In this document: positions 18,031-27,342 of the stretch, in pieces
How positions within the stretch are numbered: the stretch's first letter is position 1
How the letters are laid out: every line of letters starts with the position of its first letter
NCBI GenBank assembly: GCA_003156635.1
Contig: PMHK01000150.1
Location: forward strand, 15,975-58,614
DNA from: Acidobacteriota bacterium
Lineage (GTDB): Bacteria; Acidobacteriota; Terriglobia; Acidiferrales; UBA7541
Length of the DNA: 42,640 nucleotides
Direction: 5' to 3'
Position numbers and translations under genes: made by a program
Notes under the pieces: model-generated
What the model saw: the letters and a program-made list of their open reading frames with translations, nothing else
The model's database searches: none
Told to the model about the DNA's origin: nothing

Positions 18031-19131
18031 ATGAGTCCCGTCGTCTGGCTCGCGATTGGCGTGGTGGCCATTTTGGTGATTGGCGCGATTGTCTGGAGCG
18101 CCAGCCGCCGGGCGGACGCGCAATTGTCCGCCGTCCGCCAGGAAATGCAGCACTCGTTAGCTTCGCAGGGCCAGTCGGTCAACGCGCAAATCAACCACCT
18201 GACTCAAACGGTGACGACGCAACTGGGCCAAGTCCGCCAGGAACTGCTGACCGGCGTCGCTTCCTCCGGCAAACTCGCCAGCGACGCGCAAATCGCCATG
18301 GCCCAGCAAATGCAAACCTCGAACGAAACCATCCGCCGGATGAGCCAGCAACTGGGCGAAGTACAACAAGCCGGCCGTGAAATGTCGCAGTCGGCGCAAG
18401 CGCTGCAAAGCGTTCTGGGTGGCGCCAAAACGCGCGGGACCCTGGGCGAAGTGGCCCTCGAAAGATTGCTGCAAGATGCGCTGCCGCAAAGCGCGTACGA
18501 CGTGCAGCACCGTTTCGATTCCACCGGCGCGATCGTGGACGCGGTGGTGCACAGCGGCGAGCGCCTGCTCTGCGTCGATTCGAAATTCCCGCTCGAGGCG
18601 TATCGCCGGCTGGCCGACAACATAGAGGGTGCGCGCAAGGAATTTTCCGTCGCCGTGCGCAAACATGCGGACAGCATCGCCGAAAAATATATTCTGCCGC
18701 ACGAACACACCTTCGATTACGCGCTGATGTTCGTGCCCTCGGAAGGCGTGTATTACGAACTGATGATGACCGAAGATGCGAAGGGCGGCCAGCTCGACGA
18801 ATACTGCCGCAATAAACGAGTGTTCCCGGTATCGCCCAACACTTTTTACGCCTGTCTCAGCGCGGTGGCCTTGAGCCTGCAGGGCCAGAAAATCGAAGAA
18901 AACACTCGCCATATCCTGGCCGGAATGTCAGGATTGAAAAAACAGTTCGAGGTTTTCGATGAAGTGTATGAAAAACTCGGCAAACATCTGCGCAACGCCC
19001 AGCAAAGTTACGAAGAAGCAGACAGCCGCCTGAGCCGCACCCGCAATTCGCTGGAACAATTGACCCAGGGCGCGCTGGATGAGCCGGAAATCAAATCGCT
19101 GAATCCCATCGCCGACGAAAAACTTTTCTGA
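18031..19131 (+). CDS. rmuC: RmuC family DNA recombination-limiting protein
   Basis: This 366-residue protein has an N-terminal membrane anchor (about residues 3-24), a long coiled coil (about 30-130) and a RmuC domain (about 135-330, with TRGTLGEVALERLLQD and CVDSKFPLEAYRRL). RmuC limits inversion and recombination at short inverted repeats; its predicted nuclease-like fold is thought to act on DNA near the membrane. AAAGGAT lies about 8 bases before the ATG at 18031, which I prefer to the in-frame TTG one codon upstream. It stands alone, convergent with the secreted protein at 19171. Confidence 0.9.
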   Translation: MSPVVWLAIGVVAILVIGAIVWSASRRADAQLSAVRQEMQHSLASQGQSVNAQINHLTQTVTTQLGQVRQELLTGVASSGKLASDAQIAMAQQMQTSNETIRRMSQQLGEVQQAGREMSQSAQALQSVLGGAKTRGTLGEVALERLLQDALPQSAYDVQHRFDSTGAIVDAVVHSGERLLCVDSKFPLEAYRRLADNIEGARKEFSVAVRKHADSIAEKYILPHEHTFDYALMFVPSEGVYYELMMTEDAKGGQLDEYCRNKRVFPVSPNTFYACLSAVALSLQGQKIEENTRHILAGMSGLKKQFEVFDEVYEKLGKHLRNAQQSYEEADSRLSRTRNSLEQLTQGALDEPEIKSLNPIADEKLF

Positions 19132-19170
19132 ACGCCTGCCGCCCTGAATTCCCGACCGCCATCCGAAATA

Positions 19171-20268
19171 TTATTGCAGCGCGGCGCGCGCCGCTTCCAG
19201 CAGCGTCTTAAAATCGCCAGCAACGATGGCGGTCGTCATCGTTTGTAGATCGCGGGAAGTTTTTCCGGTGTCGTGGGGATGCTTCTCGAGGTCGTGCGCG
19301 TAGCCGTTAATGCGCGATTTCCATTCCTTGGGAGCCAACGGCGCGGCGGCCAATAAATATCGACGGGCCGACGTCGGGTCGACTGCCGGCAGTATTCGCG
19401 CGCGAAACGAAAAATCGCCGGCGCTGACCGCTTCGACGCTCACCTCGCCCGAATTTCCTGCGCCCGCCCCTGAAGTCAGTAGATCCTGGGTGTCTCCGCG
19501 CAAAAAGCGCAACACTCCCGGCGTGCGATTCTCCACCAGCACGCGCAACTGCTGATCCGATCCCTGGACGTGCAACGCGAGCTTGCTCTTTTTGCCCGGA
19601 ACCAGCGGCGGAATCGGCGGGTCGAAATGCAGGCTGACCAAAGTTGTGGCCGCTTCCCATTTTCCCGCCGAATTCTCGATCGTAATTCTCGCGGGCCCGG
19701 GAAGCGCCCGGGGGTTCGCAAGCACCACCACACATTCTGGCGAGGAGGCGAGCACGAAGGCCCGCTCGTCGTTAATCTTCACGCGGTTCGCGTCAGCTTG
19801 CTCCAGAAAATCCGCGCCGCAGATCGAGAATTGATCGACCAGCGAGACCACGGGAGCCACGGCGAGCGACTGTTTTCCGGTGAGCGATGCAGACGCATCC
19901 ACCAGCGCCGCGGAGCTGTTGCCGGAACCGCTGGCGATGATGACGGACATGTTGTCTGGCACGGTGAACGAAGCTCGTCCCGTCTTGTCCGTCTTCAACT
20001 TGAGCGTATCCCCGATCGATACGGTAATTCCCTCCGCCAGCCGGCCGTCGACGCCCAGCACCGCGAGCGTGGCCATTTTGCCGGCCACAAGTTTCGGGGG
20101 CAAAACAATGGAAACCGCCCAGGTGGTGAGCGCGTTCGATTGCGCGTCGACTCGGTTTTCAAGCGGCAGAACGGAGGCGATCAGAGCCGTCAGCAACCAC
20201 AAGACGATCGGCTTCCTTTTCCGAGAGCGGGTAGCGATCGTGGATGGGCGTGCGAGGATGCGCGCCAT
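19171..20268 (-). CDS. secreted protein of unknown function, coupled to the HD-GYP gene
   Basis: This 365-residue protein has a signal-anchor or signal peptide (hydrophobic stretch about residues 22-38, with ENRVDAQS after it). The remainder is beta-rich with Ala/Val/Thr-rich strands resembling Ig-like or carboxypeptidase-regulatory domains (about 45-125 and 210-310), then a helical C-terminus (KSRINGYAHDLEK... to the end). I do not recognise a family. Its ATG (20266-20268) overlaps the TAA of the GAF/HD-GYP gene in a TAATG, so the two are probably translationally coupled and work together. An envelope partner for a cytoplasmic signalling enzyme is one reading. Confidence 0.65.
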   Translation of the reverse strand: MARILARPSTIATRSRKRKPIVLWLLTALIASVLPLENRVDAQSNALTTWAVSIVLPPKLVAGKMATLAVLGVDGRLAEGITVSIGDTLKLKTDKTGRASFTVPDNMSVIIASGSGNSSAALVDASASLTGKQSLAVAPVVSLVDQFSICGADFLEQADANRVKINDERAFVLASSPECVVVLANPRALPGPARITIENSAGKWEAATTLVSLHFDPPIPPLVPGKKSKLALHVQGSDQQLRVLVENRTPGVLRFLRGDTQDLLTSGAGAGNSGEVSVEAVSAGDFSFRARILPAVDPTSARRYLLAAAPLAPKEWKSRINGYAHDLEKHPHDTGKTSRDLQTMTTAIVAGDFKTLLEAARAALQ

Positions 20269-22226
20269 TATTTGGGAGCGGGGGCGATCACCCGCTCATA
20301 CACTTTGGCATCGCGAAAAATATTGAAGAGCTCGCCGTCGATCTCGTCGGCGCGGACCGAAGATTCCAGAATGCTCAACGCCCGGTCCACCGGCACGGCT
20401 CGTTTGTACGGCCGGTCGGACGCGGTCAACGCGTCAAAAATATCGCAGATGGTCATCAGCTTGGTGGGCAACGGGATTTCGTCGCCGCGCAACTTGTACG
20501 GATATCCAGTGCCGTTTAATTTTTCGTGATGGGCGCGGGCGATATCTGGAATCCGGCTCAGCTCCTTGGTCCATGGAATTTGATTCAGGAAATTAAAGGT
20601 ATGGACCACGTGGGATTCGATCTGCAGCCGTTCCGCGGCATCGAGACTTCCCTTCGGAATCGAAAGCAGGCGTACTTCGTCAGGGTTAATGTAGGGCCGC
20701 TCAATCCCTTTGGTATCGATGTACGACTGGCGGGCGATGTCGCGCAGTTGACGAAACTTCCCTTCTTCGAGCAGCGTGGGCTCGTTGGTTTCGATAATAA
20801 ATTGAAAATAGTCTTCCAGGCGATTCATGCGCTGGTCGAAATCCTCGCTCAGCCGCGCAATTTCGGCCAGCGCGTCGCCGCGATCGCGCTCGATAAACAT
20901 CTGCAGCTTACGCCGCGCCATGCCCGCTTCCAGATCCTTGCGAATGTAATCGAAGCGTTGCTTCAGCAGGTCCATCTGGCCAGGATAAAGTTTCTTGGCC
21001 TTGACCAGCACGTCTTCGCGCACGCCGACTTTGCCGAAATCGTGCAGCAAAGCTGCGTACCGGATTTCCTTCATCTGCTCGGCGTCGAAGTGCGTGCCGC
21101 TGTATTTTCCGGTGTTGACGGAATCGAGTGTTTCGGCAAACGCTTCGGTATACGTGGCCACGCGCAGCGAATGGCCGGAGGTCGTGGGGTCGCGTTGTTC
21201 GATCGCGGTGACCGCCGCCTGGACGAAACCTTCGAATAGCGTTTCGATTTCCTGATACAGCTTGCGATTTTCGTAGGAGACCGCGGCCTGCGAGGCCAGC
21301 GAAAGCGCCAGTTGCACCGATCGCTCCGGAAAAGACTGGACCTGTTCCGCAACCGCGGCCTCATTTACCAGCCGCGCCGTCGCGTCGCGTTTGGAATTGA
21401 TGAGTTGCAATACGCCCAGCACTTCCCCTTTGGCGTTGCGCATCGGCAGGGTCATCAGCGATTTCGTGCGGTAACCGGAATCGCGGTCGTAGCGGTCGTT
21501 GAAATGAAACGGCAAATCCTTCGGCAGGTGGTGGGCATCCGCAAAATTCAAAACTTCGCCGTGCAGCGCGGTGTATCCGGCCATGGAGTCTTCCGCGAGC
21601 GGCAACGTAAATTCCTTGAACGGAAAATCCACGCTGTCGTTTTGGGTGAGCATGAAGCGCAGCCGGCGTTCGCGATTGTCTTCGTCCACCAAATACAAGG
21701 ACCCGGCATCGGCGCCAGTGATTTGCCGGGCCTTCTTCAGAATCAGAGTCAGCAGCGCATCGACGTCGCGCTCGGAAGAGAGCGCCACGCCGATCTCATT
21801 GAGCTGCTGCCGTTCGCGCTCGGCGATTTCCAGACCTTCGGCCGCCGCCCGGGACCGCTCCACGAGCTCAATATTTTCGAAGGCGATTGCGATCGTCTTT
21901 TCGAGTTCCCTCTTCGGTGCGTTCGCAGAGACGTAAGCAAAAAACGCTGCATCATCTGTGGACAATTTTGCAGATGAGGAGTCCCCCGCGATCACACCCA
22001 CGACACGCGTATGCGGGCCAGTGTTCCGAGTGTGCCGTACGAATTCCGCCGTATCCTTTTCAATATCGAGGAGAAAAACGCGAAGGGGATCTGTTGTATT
22101 CAATTCGACATTAATTTTGGAATCGGCCGGGGATATGGGCCGCAATTCGTACAAGTCCTTCAGAGGTTCGACCAGCGCCGCAGCCGCCGACCCCTGGCGA
22201 TACCAAATTTGTTTTTTTCTCGACAT
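20268..22226 (-). CDS. GAF plus HD-GYP phosphohydrolase with an enlarged catalytic domain
   Basis: This 652-residue cytoplasmic signalling protein has three parts. Residues 1-115 look like a diverged receiver-type domain. Residues about 150-320 form a GAF sensor domain (GADAGSLYLVDE). Residues about 330-640 form a HD-GYP domain. The metal-site motif HDFGKVGV is at 395-402 and HHEKLNGTGYP at 566-576, so catalytic residues are present. HD-GYP enzymes usually hydrolyse cyclic di-GMP. The two motifs are about 170 residues apart, much more than the usual 60-70, so a helical segment of roughly 110 residues is inserted (about 430-530). The TAA overlaps the next gene. A TATACT (-10-like) lies upstream, but I see no good -35. 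Confidence 0.85.
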   Translation of the reverse strand: MSRKKQIWYRQGSAAAALVEPLKDLYELRPISPADSKINVELNTTDPLRVFLLDIEKDTAEFVRHTRNTGPHTRVVGVIAGDSSSAKLSTDDAAFFAYVSANAPKRELEKTIAIAFENIELVERSRAAAEGLEIAERERQQLNEIGVALSSERDVDALLTLILKKARQITGADAGSLYLVDEDNRERRLRFMLTQNDSVDFPFKEFTLPLAEDSMAGYTALHGEVLNFADAHHLPKDLPFHFNDRYDRDSGYRTKSLMTLPMRNAKGEVLGVLQLINSKRDATARLVNEAAVAEQVQSFPERSVQLALSLASQAAVSYENRKLYQEIETLFEGFVQAAVTAIEQRDPTTSGHSLRVATYTEAFAETLDSVNTGKYSGTHFDAEQMKEIRYAALLHDFGKVGVREDVLVKAKKLYPGQMDLLKQRFDYIRKDLEAGMARRKLQMFIERDRGDALAEIARLSEDFDQRMNRLEDYFQFIIETNEPTLLEEGKFRQLRDIARQSYIDTKGIERPYINPDEVRLLSIPKGSLDAAERLQIESHVVHTFNFLNQIPWTKELSRIPDIARAHHEKLNGTGYPYKLRGDEIPLPTKLMTICDIFDALTASDRPYKRAVPVDRALSILESSVRADEIDGELFNIFRDAKVYERVIAPAPK

Positions 22227-22359
22227 GCCTGACCGCGCTGAACCAATTCGTTAAGTATAGCGAACGCAGGTTAAACCGGCGGTGATTCTACCTCAAAACC
22301 CAGCAGGCCGGTGCCGGGCCGCCGTGTTGGCGCGATGAGCTCGGCGCGGTTCGGCCGCC

Positions 22360-22388
22360 TTGAATCACTACGAACCGTTTGTTAGCCT
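22360..22388 (+). promoter_or_regulatory. possible promoter of the CHASE2-cyclase gene
   Basis: TTGAAT (22360-22365) and TAGCCT (22383-22388) are separated by 17 bases. Transcription would begin about 75-80 bases before ATG 22472. The element TTGTTAGCCT recurs in part at 36950, upstream of the ABC operon. Confidence 0.4.
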
Positions 22389-22471
22389 TGCGCAGATTTG
22401 AATCGCCAATAAAAGGCCAAAACGCGCCCGCAGGTGAGTTCGCGCAAACCAAAGCGATTCCAATTCCCTTA

Positions 22472-24868
22472 ATGGCCGAAGCTAAAACAGGCACCGTAGC
22501 AAAACTTTTTCGCGAATGGTGGGGCCACCGCGGCTCACTGGGTATCAGCTTCGCCGTAATGGTGTTTGCGCTGTGCGTGTATTTTGCGACCTTCGTCGGC
22601 GAACGGCCGATGCCGACATTCGATTCCATCGACCGCCTGGAACTCAACACCCTCGACGCCCGATTTCAGTTTCGCGGCCGCGTCACTCCCGATCCGCGGA
22701 TCGTGATTGTGGATATCGACCAGCATTCCCAGGAGCAACTGGGCCGCTGGCCGTTCCCCCGCATCAATTTCGCCCACGCCCTCGACGCCCTTCGCGAGGA
22801 CGGCGCCAAGGTGGTAGCTTTCGACATCACCTTCAGCAAAGCGGATGAAACCGCCCGGCCGCTGCAGGAACTTTCCGCGGACCTCGCTTCCGGCAAAAAA
22901 GGAGCAGCCGGCCTAAATCCAACGGTCCAGCTGGCCATCGCCGAAAAGGAAAAGCAATACAACTATGATCAACAACTCGCCGATTCCATCACGCGTTTCG
23001 GCCACGTCGTTCTGGGAAATTATTTCCTATACACCAAAACCGATTTGGCCGGGGTCTCGAACGAGGCTCTGGACAAATACGCCGCCTTGATTTCCTTTTT
23101 TCCTTATACCCAGGTCCGGCCGTCGCGCCCGCCACCTACGCGTGAAGATCGTGACCAGGAGCGGCTGAAGGTAATTCAAATTTACGAGAATCAATACCTG
23201 GTGCCGCGCGGAGCAGAAGCGAACGCGGACGTCTTCGTCGGAGCGATCGCCGCGGAAAAAGGCGGTGCTGGATTTTTTAATGTCGCCGTCGACGCCGATA
23301 CCGTCGTTCGCCGCATTCTTCTTGCGATTCCTTACGGCCGCGATGAAGATCGCAAAAACTGGGATTTCTATCCGTCGCTCGACGTGCAGACCGTCCGCCA
23401 GTATCTCGACCTCAGCAGCGACCAACCGGTGCTTATTTATGGAGACGCCGGAATCGCCAGTCTGGAATTTGGTCCCAAGCTCGTGGTCCATCCCGACGAT
23501 TTGAGCCGCCTTCTGGTGAATTTCCACGGGCCATCACGGACCTATCCTTACGTTTCGTTCGCCGACGTGGCCCTGAATAAATTTCCGCGCGGAACGTTCG
23601 CGGACAAAATCGTGCTGATCGGCGCTTCGGCTACGGGTATCGGCGATTTGCGGGCCACTCCGTTTGGCGGCATCGATTTCCCCGGAGTTGAAATTCACGC
23701 CAACCTGATTGACAACATCTTGAACCAGCAATTCCTGGTGCGGCACGCGCCGCAGGTTTTGACCGACATTGGATTTATCGTGCTTTTTGGCCTGCCGCTG
23801 GGCATGTGGCTGGCCCTGGTGCAACCGCGCTGGATGGCGCTGGGTCTGCTGCTGCTCGTGCCCTTTGGCGCCGTCGTGTATTGGGCTTTCCTGCATGGCT
23901 GGTGGCTGAATTTTATCGTTCCAGCGCTGTTCACGCTGGTGCCCAACGTCAGCCTGGTTGCGCTGTATCGCGTTTTTTTCGAAGAGCAGGAAAAACGGAA
24001 AATTCGCGGCGCGTTTCAGCAGTACGTCAGCCCGGAAGTCATTCGGCGTTTGCTCAGCGATCCGGAACGAGTGAAGCCGCGCAAGACCGAAGTGACCGTG
24101 CTGTTCAGTGACATTCGTGGTTTCACTTCGATCTCAGAGAACCTGGACGCTCAAGAATTGGCCGCGCTGCTCAACGCCTACCTGACGGATATGACCAAAA
24201 TTATTTTTCGCCATCAAGGCACGCTCGATAAATATATCGGTGACGCGGTGATGGCCATCTGGGGCGCGCCGTTCGACGCGCCGGATCACGCGGCGAAATG
24301 CTGCGTCGCCGCGGTGGATATGCTCGTGCGGCTTTCGCAAATGCAGAAAGACTGGCGGGCTCGTGGATTTCCGGAACTCGATATCGGAATTGGAATCAAT
24401 ACGGGCGTCGCTTCGGTCGGAAACATGGGCTCCGCGCTGCGTTACGGCTACACCGCGATGGGCGATTCGGTGAATCTCGCGTCGCGTCTGGAAGGGCTGA
24501 ACAAAGAGTACGGAACGCGCATCGTGATCAGCGAATCCACGCGCCGGGAAATTAAGAGCGATGATCTGATTTTCCGCGAACTGGATCTGATTCGGGTGAA
24601 GGGCAAGCATCAGCCCGTAACGATCTACGAAGTCTTCAGTGCCGACGCCAGTGCAAATGGCGGCAAAGAACTTGCCGAACTATTTGGACGCGGGCGCGAG
24701 GCCTACAAGCGGCAGGACTGGCGCGCCGCGAAATCTCTATTTGAAGAAGTTCTCGTACGCTGGCCCAACGACGCTCCGGCGCAGATTTTTTCCGCGCGCT
24801 GCGAGGAATACCTGGCGGAGAAGCCAGCCGTGGATTGGGACGGCGTCTACGAGATGAAGCACAAGTAA
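22472..24868 (+). CDS. membrane adenylate cyclase with CHASE2 sensor and TPR-like tail
   Basis: This protein of about 798 residues has a single N-terminal membrane helix (about 22-43), then an extracytoplasmic CHASE2 sensor (about 50-370, starting LNTLDARFQFRG... RIVIVDIDQHS). Three transmembrane helices follow (about 400-480), then a class III nucleotide cyclase domain (about 530-690). Catalytic motifs include VLFSDIRGFTS, DKYIGDAVMAIWGAP and YTAMGDSVNLASRLE; the lysine and aspartate that select adenine are present, so cAMP is the likely product. The C-terminal ~60 residues look like a TPR (GREAYKRQDWRAAKSLFEEVL). The frame is open from TTG 22379, but I chose ATG 22472 because the sequence before it is not conserved-looking. 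It diverges from the HD-GYP gene. Confidence 0.88.
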   Translation: MAEAKTGTVAKLFREWWGHRGSLGISFAVMVFALCVYFATFVGERPMPTFDSIDRLELNTLDARFQFRGRVTPDPRIVIVDIDQHSQEQLGRWPFPRINFAHALDALREDGAKVVAFDITFSKADETARPLQELSADLASGKKGAAGLNPTVQLAIAEKEKQYNYDQQLADSITRFGHVVLGNYFLYTKTDLAGVSNEALDKYAALISFFPYTQVRPSRPPPTREDRDQERLKVIQIYENQYLVPRGAEANADVFVGAIAAEKGGAGFFNVAVDADTVVRRILLAIPYGRDEDRKNWDFYPSLDVQTVRQYLDLSSDQPVLIYGDAGIASLEFGPKLVVHPDDLSRLLVNFHGPSRTYPYVSFADVALNKFPRGTFADKIVLIGASATGIGDLRATPFGGIDFPGVEIHANLIDNILNQQFLVRHAPQVLTDIGFIVLFGLPLGMWLALVQPRWMALGLLLLVPFGAVVYWAFLHGWWLNFIVPALFTLVPNVSLVALYRVFFEEQEKRKIRGAFQQYVSPEVIRRLLSDPERVKPRKTEVTVLFSDIRGFTSISENLDAQELAALLNAYLTDMTKIIFRHQGTLDKYIGDAVMAIWGAPFDAPDHAAKCCVAAVDMLVRLSQMQKDWRARGFPELDIGIGINTGVASVGNMGSALRYGYTAMGDSVNLASRLEGLNKEYGTRIVISESTRREIKSDDLIFRELDLIRVKGKHQPVTIYEVFSADASANGGKELAELFGRGREAYKRQDWRAAKSLFEEVLVRWPNDAPAQIFSARCEEYLAEKPAVDWDGVYEMKHK

Positions 24869-24889
24869 ACCGCAGGCGGATATTTTCTA

Positions 24890-25723
24890 TTATTTTTCGT
24901 CGTCAATCCGCACGACCACTGCTCCGGATCGCCCTTCGCTTTTCAATTTGTCCGCCAATTTCTGGGCCGCGTCCTCGCTGGGCAAGCGGCCCACGCGCAC
25001 GCGGTAGTACGTCCCATCGGTAACCTGGTAGGTTTCAATTGTGGCTGGAGGGTAGGCCGCGTCCATCTCCTCGCGAAACCGTTCCGCATTTTCCTGAACC
25101 TTGAACGCGCCCACCTGCACGCCGAATGATCCTTTCGTCGGATTCGGCCCCGAAAGAATTTCCAGGCGCACGTTCGCGGTGCCGGGCCCCCACATTTCGA
25201 TGGCCTGCGCCGCCGCCAGAGAAAGATCGATGATGCGATTGGCGACGAATGGCCCGCGGTCGTTGATGCGCACTTCGGTTTGCTTGCCGTTGGTCAGATT
25301 CGTCACCCGCACCACGGTGTTAAAGGGCAAAGTGCGATGCGCGGCCGTAAACGTGTGCATATCGTAGATTTCGCCATTCGACGTGCGGCGGCCGTTGAAC
25401 GGAGGCCCATACCACGACGCCACGCCTTCTTCGACGTAAGCGCCCGGAATAGCGGGCTGCCTTTCGTTGGCAGGCGGCGCACCAGAAGCCGGGGAAGCAG
25501 AGCCCGGCTGCGCCGCTGATGTCGAAGGCGCAGGCGCGGATGCTGGAGTTCGTGCCATCGCATTGTGGTGCGAGCAACCATTAAACGCGAGAACACACAG
25601 CGCGAGTGCGCCGGCGTGCCAGAGTCTTTTTGGAATGGCGAAAAAAACTGTTTCGCGAGAACTAAAGGCGGGTGCCGCAACACTCCCATAGGAAAATTTC
25701 TGCACCGAAAGATCAGATCCCAC
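24890..25723 (-). CDS. rlpA: septal-ring lytic transglycosylase RlpA-like lipoprotein
   Basis: This 277-residue protein has a lipobox (LAFNGC, about residues 45-50), a proline/alanine-rich linker, an RlpA double-psi beta-barrel domain (about 96-190, with GVASWYGPPFNGRRTSNGE and NDRGPFVANRIIDLS) and a C-terminal SPOR domain (about 195-270, KGSFGVQVGAFK... YRVRVGRL). RlpA cleaves naked glycan strands at the septum, and SPOR binds denuded peptidoglycan; it should sit in the outer membrane facing the periplasm. The start is uncertain: I used GTG 25723, and a second GTG at 25705 also fits. No strong ribosome-binding site is visible. It converges with the cyclase and diverges from the rhomboid gene. 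Confidence 0.88.
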   Translation of the reverse strand: MGSDLSVQKFSYGSVAAPAFSSRETVFFAIPKRLWHAGALALCVLAFNGCSHHNAMARTPASAPAPSTSAAQPGSASPASGAPPANERQPAIPGAYVEEGVASWYGPPFNGRRTSNGEIYDMHTFTAAHRTLPFNTVVRVTNLTNGKQTEVRINDRGPFVANRIIDLSLAAAQAIEMWGPGTANVRLEILSGPNPTKGSFGVQVGAFKVQENAERFREEMDAAYPPATIETYQVTDGTYYRVRVGRLPSEDAAQKLADKLKSEGRSGAVVVRIDDEK

Positions 25724-25803
25724 GCAGCTTCCCGATTGACTGGTTTGCGCTCATTTTCTCCGTGTATTATAAGAATGCACTTACTTTCTCGCAAGGAACC
25801 CTA

Positions 25804-26739
25804 TTGGACCTCTCTCCTCGTCTGCGCTGGAAACTCGATCGTTTTCGCGAACAAATGAGCGGCATGTTTGGCGGTGGCGCGAAGGAACCACGCCGGCCGC
25901 AGCTATGTCCCGCGTGCGGCACGCTGGTCGGTTCCACCGCTACCAAGTGTCACCAATGCGGCGCAAGCCTCACCTTCGGCATGGCCGCGGCGACGCGCTC
26001 GTTAAGCCGCCTGATGCCCACCGAATCGCCGGTGACTTACGGAATTCTTACGCTGAGCTGCCTGCTCTACGCCGCGACACTGATGGCCACCATTCGCACC
26101 AGCGGTTTGCAGGCCCCCGGAGGAAACGGGCTGGGCGCGCTGATGAGCCTGGGTGGAATCAACATCAACGTGTTGGTAAGGTTCGGTGCATCCGTCCCTT
26201 GGCCCTACGATCTGGTGCAACCTTGGCGGCTGATCATGGCGACGTTTCTGCATGGCAGCCTGCTGCACATCGCATTCAATATGTGGGTTTTGATGGACGT
26301 CGGCCCGCAGCTCGAAGAACTGTACGGATCAGCGCGCTATTTGTTCATTTATGTGGTGACAGGAATCGGCGCGTACATCGTCAGCGGGCTACTCGGCGGG
26401 CACGTCAGCATCGGCGGCTCCGGCGCATTGCTGGGCTTGATCGGCGTTATGCTCGCCATGACTATGGGGCACAAAAGCGCGGCCATGCAAATGTTGCGCA
26501 GCCAACTGATTCGGTGGTTGATCTACATCGGCGTTTTGGGAATCATGATGAGCGGGACCGACAATTATGCTCACGCCGGCGGACTGATCAGCGGCTTTCT
26601 GCTCGGGCGCGTCATGGTGGCGCGCCCGCCGATGTCTGACCAGGAGAAGACTCGAGCCACGCTGTTGGGCTGGACCTCAGGAATTCTGGTGGCCGCAAGT
26701 CTGGGAATCGTGGCGCTGGGAATTATCGTCGCGCACTAA
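25804..26739 (+). CDS. rhomboid intramembrane serine protease with N-terminal zinc ribbon
   Basis: From TTG 25804 this is 311 residues. Residues 35-52 carry two CxxC pairs (CPAC and CHQC), a zinc-ribbon module. A six-helix rhomboid domain follows (about 75-300). The catalytic serine is in GGSGALLG (S206) and the histidine in NYAHAGG (H257), with the oxyanion region HIAFNMW (N159) present, so the protease is predicted active. I chose TTG 25804 because AAGGA sits about 7 bases before it; ATG 25855 is an alternative that has no clear ribosome-binding site and still keeps the zinc ribbon. The substrate is unknown. It converges with the phosphatidyltransferase gene. Confidence 0.83.
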   Translation: MDLSPRLRWKLDRFREQMSGMFGGGAKEPRRPQLCPACGTLVGSTATKCHQCGASLTFGMAAATRSLSRLMPTESPVTYGILTLSCLLYAATLMATIRTSGLQAPGGNGLGALMSLGGININVLVRFGASVPWPYDLVQPWRLIMATFLHGSLLHIAFNMWVLMDVGPQLEELYGSARYLFIYVVTGIGAYIVSGLLGGHVSIGGSGALLGLIGVMLAMTMGHKSAAMQMLRSQLIRWLIYIGVLGIMMSGTDNYAHAGGLISGFLLGRVMVARPPMSDQEKTRATLLGWTSGILVAASLGIVALGIIVAH

Positions 26740-26754
26740 ACGCCGTCGGCGAAT

Positions 26755-27309
26755 TTAGGCGCCAGCGTGCAGACGGCGAGATACCACGATGCTGTAGTGC
26801 GCGCCCGAAATGCACACGAACGCGGCCACGCAATACGCGCAGATATCCTTCAAGTTCATGAGCGTGGAGTTATCGCGGATGGCCAGAACCAACACCAGAA
26901 ACACCATCAGGATTTCAAGGAACGTCGTGGCCTTGCCGTAAATGCTCGGCGGCAGCGACATGTAACCCACCGTAACGATGATCACGGCGCTCGCAATCAG
27001 CAGCAGCACATCGCGCCCCAGGACCATGATGGCCAGCCACCAGGTAATCTTCCCGTGGATCGCCAGCTCCAAATAAGAAAAGGACAGCAGCAGCTTATCC
27101 GCAATCGGATCGAGATACGCGCCGAGCGGCGTGCGTTGATTCAGCCCTCGGGCGAGTAGCCCGTCGAGCACATCGCTGGCGCCCGCGACCAGAAATATCC
27201 CCAGTGCCCATTCGTAGCGTTCATAGTGAATCGCCATGATAAAAAATGGCAGGAACATCAGGCGCAGGAAGGTGAGCTGGTTGGGGACCGTGAAGATTCG
27301 GCTAGTCAT
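26755..27309 (-). CDS. pgsA: CDP-diacylglycerol-glycerol-3-phosphate 3-phosphatidyltransferase
   Basis: This 184-residue membrane enzyme has the full CDP-alcohol phosphatidyltransferase signature D46VLDGLLAR followed by G63AYLDPIAD. It has about five hydrophobic helices, and IFTVPNQLTFLRL at the N-terminus is typical of PgsA. It transfers the phosphatidyl group from CDP-diacylglycerol to glycerol-3-phosphate, the first committed step to phosphatidylglycerol. A related CDP-alcohol transferase cannot be excluded from sequence alone. It is followed at 27343 upstream by the 103-residue unknown gene on the same strand, 33 bases away, so the two may be co-transcribed. Confidence 0.83.
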   Translation of the reverse strand: MTSRIFTVPNQLTFLRLMFLPFFIMAIHYERYEWALGIFLVAGASDVLDGLLARGLNQRTPLGAYLDPIADKLLLSFSYLELAIHGKITWWLAIMVLGRDVLLLIASAVIIVTVGYMSLPPSIYGKATTFLEILMVFLVLVLAIRDNSTLMNLKDICAYCVAAFVCISGAHYSIVVSRRLHAGA

Positions 27310-27342
27310 GATTGGTTTTCGTTGATTGGGTGAAAACGCCGC

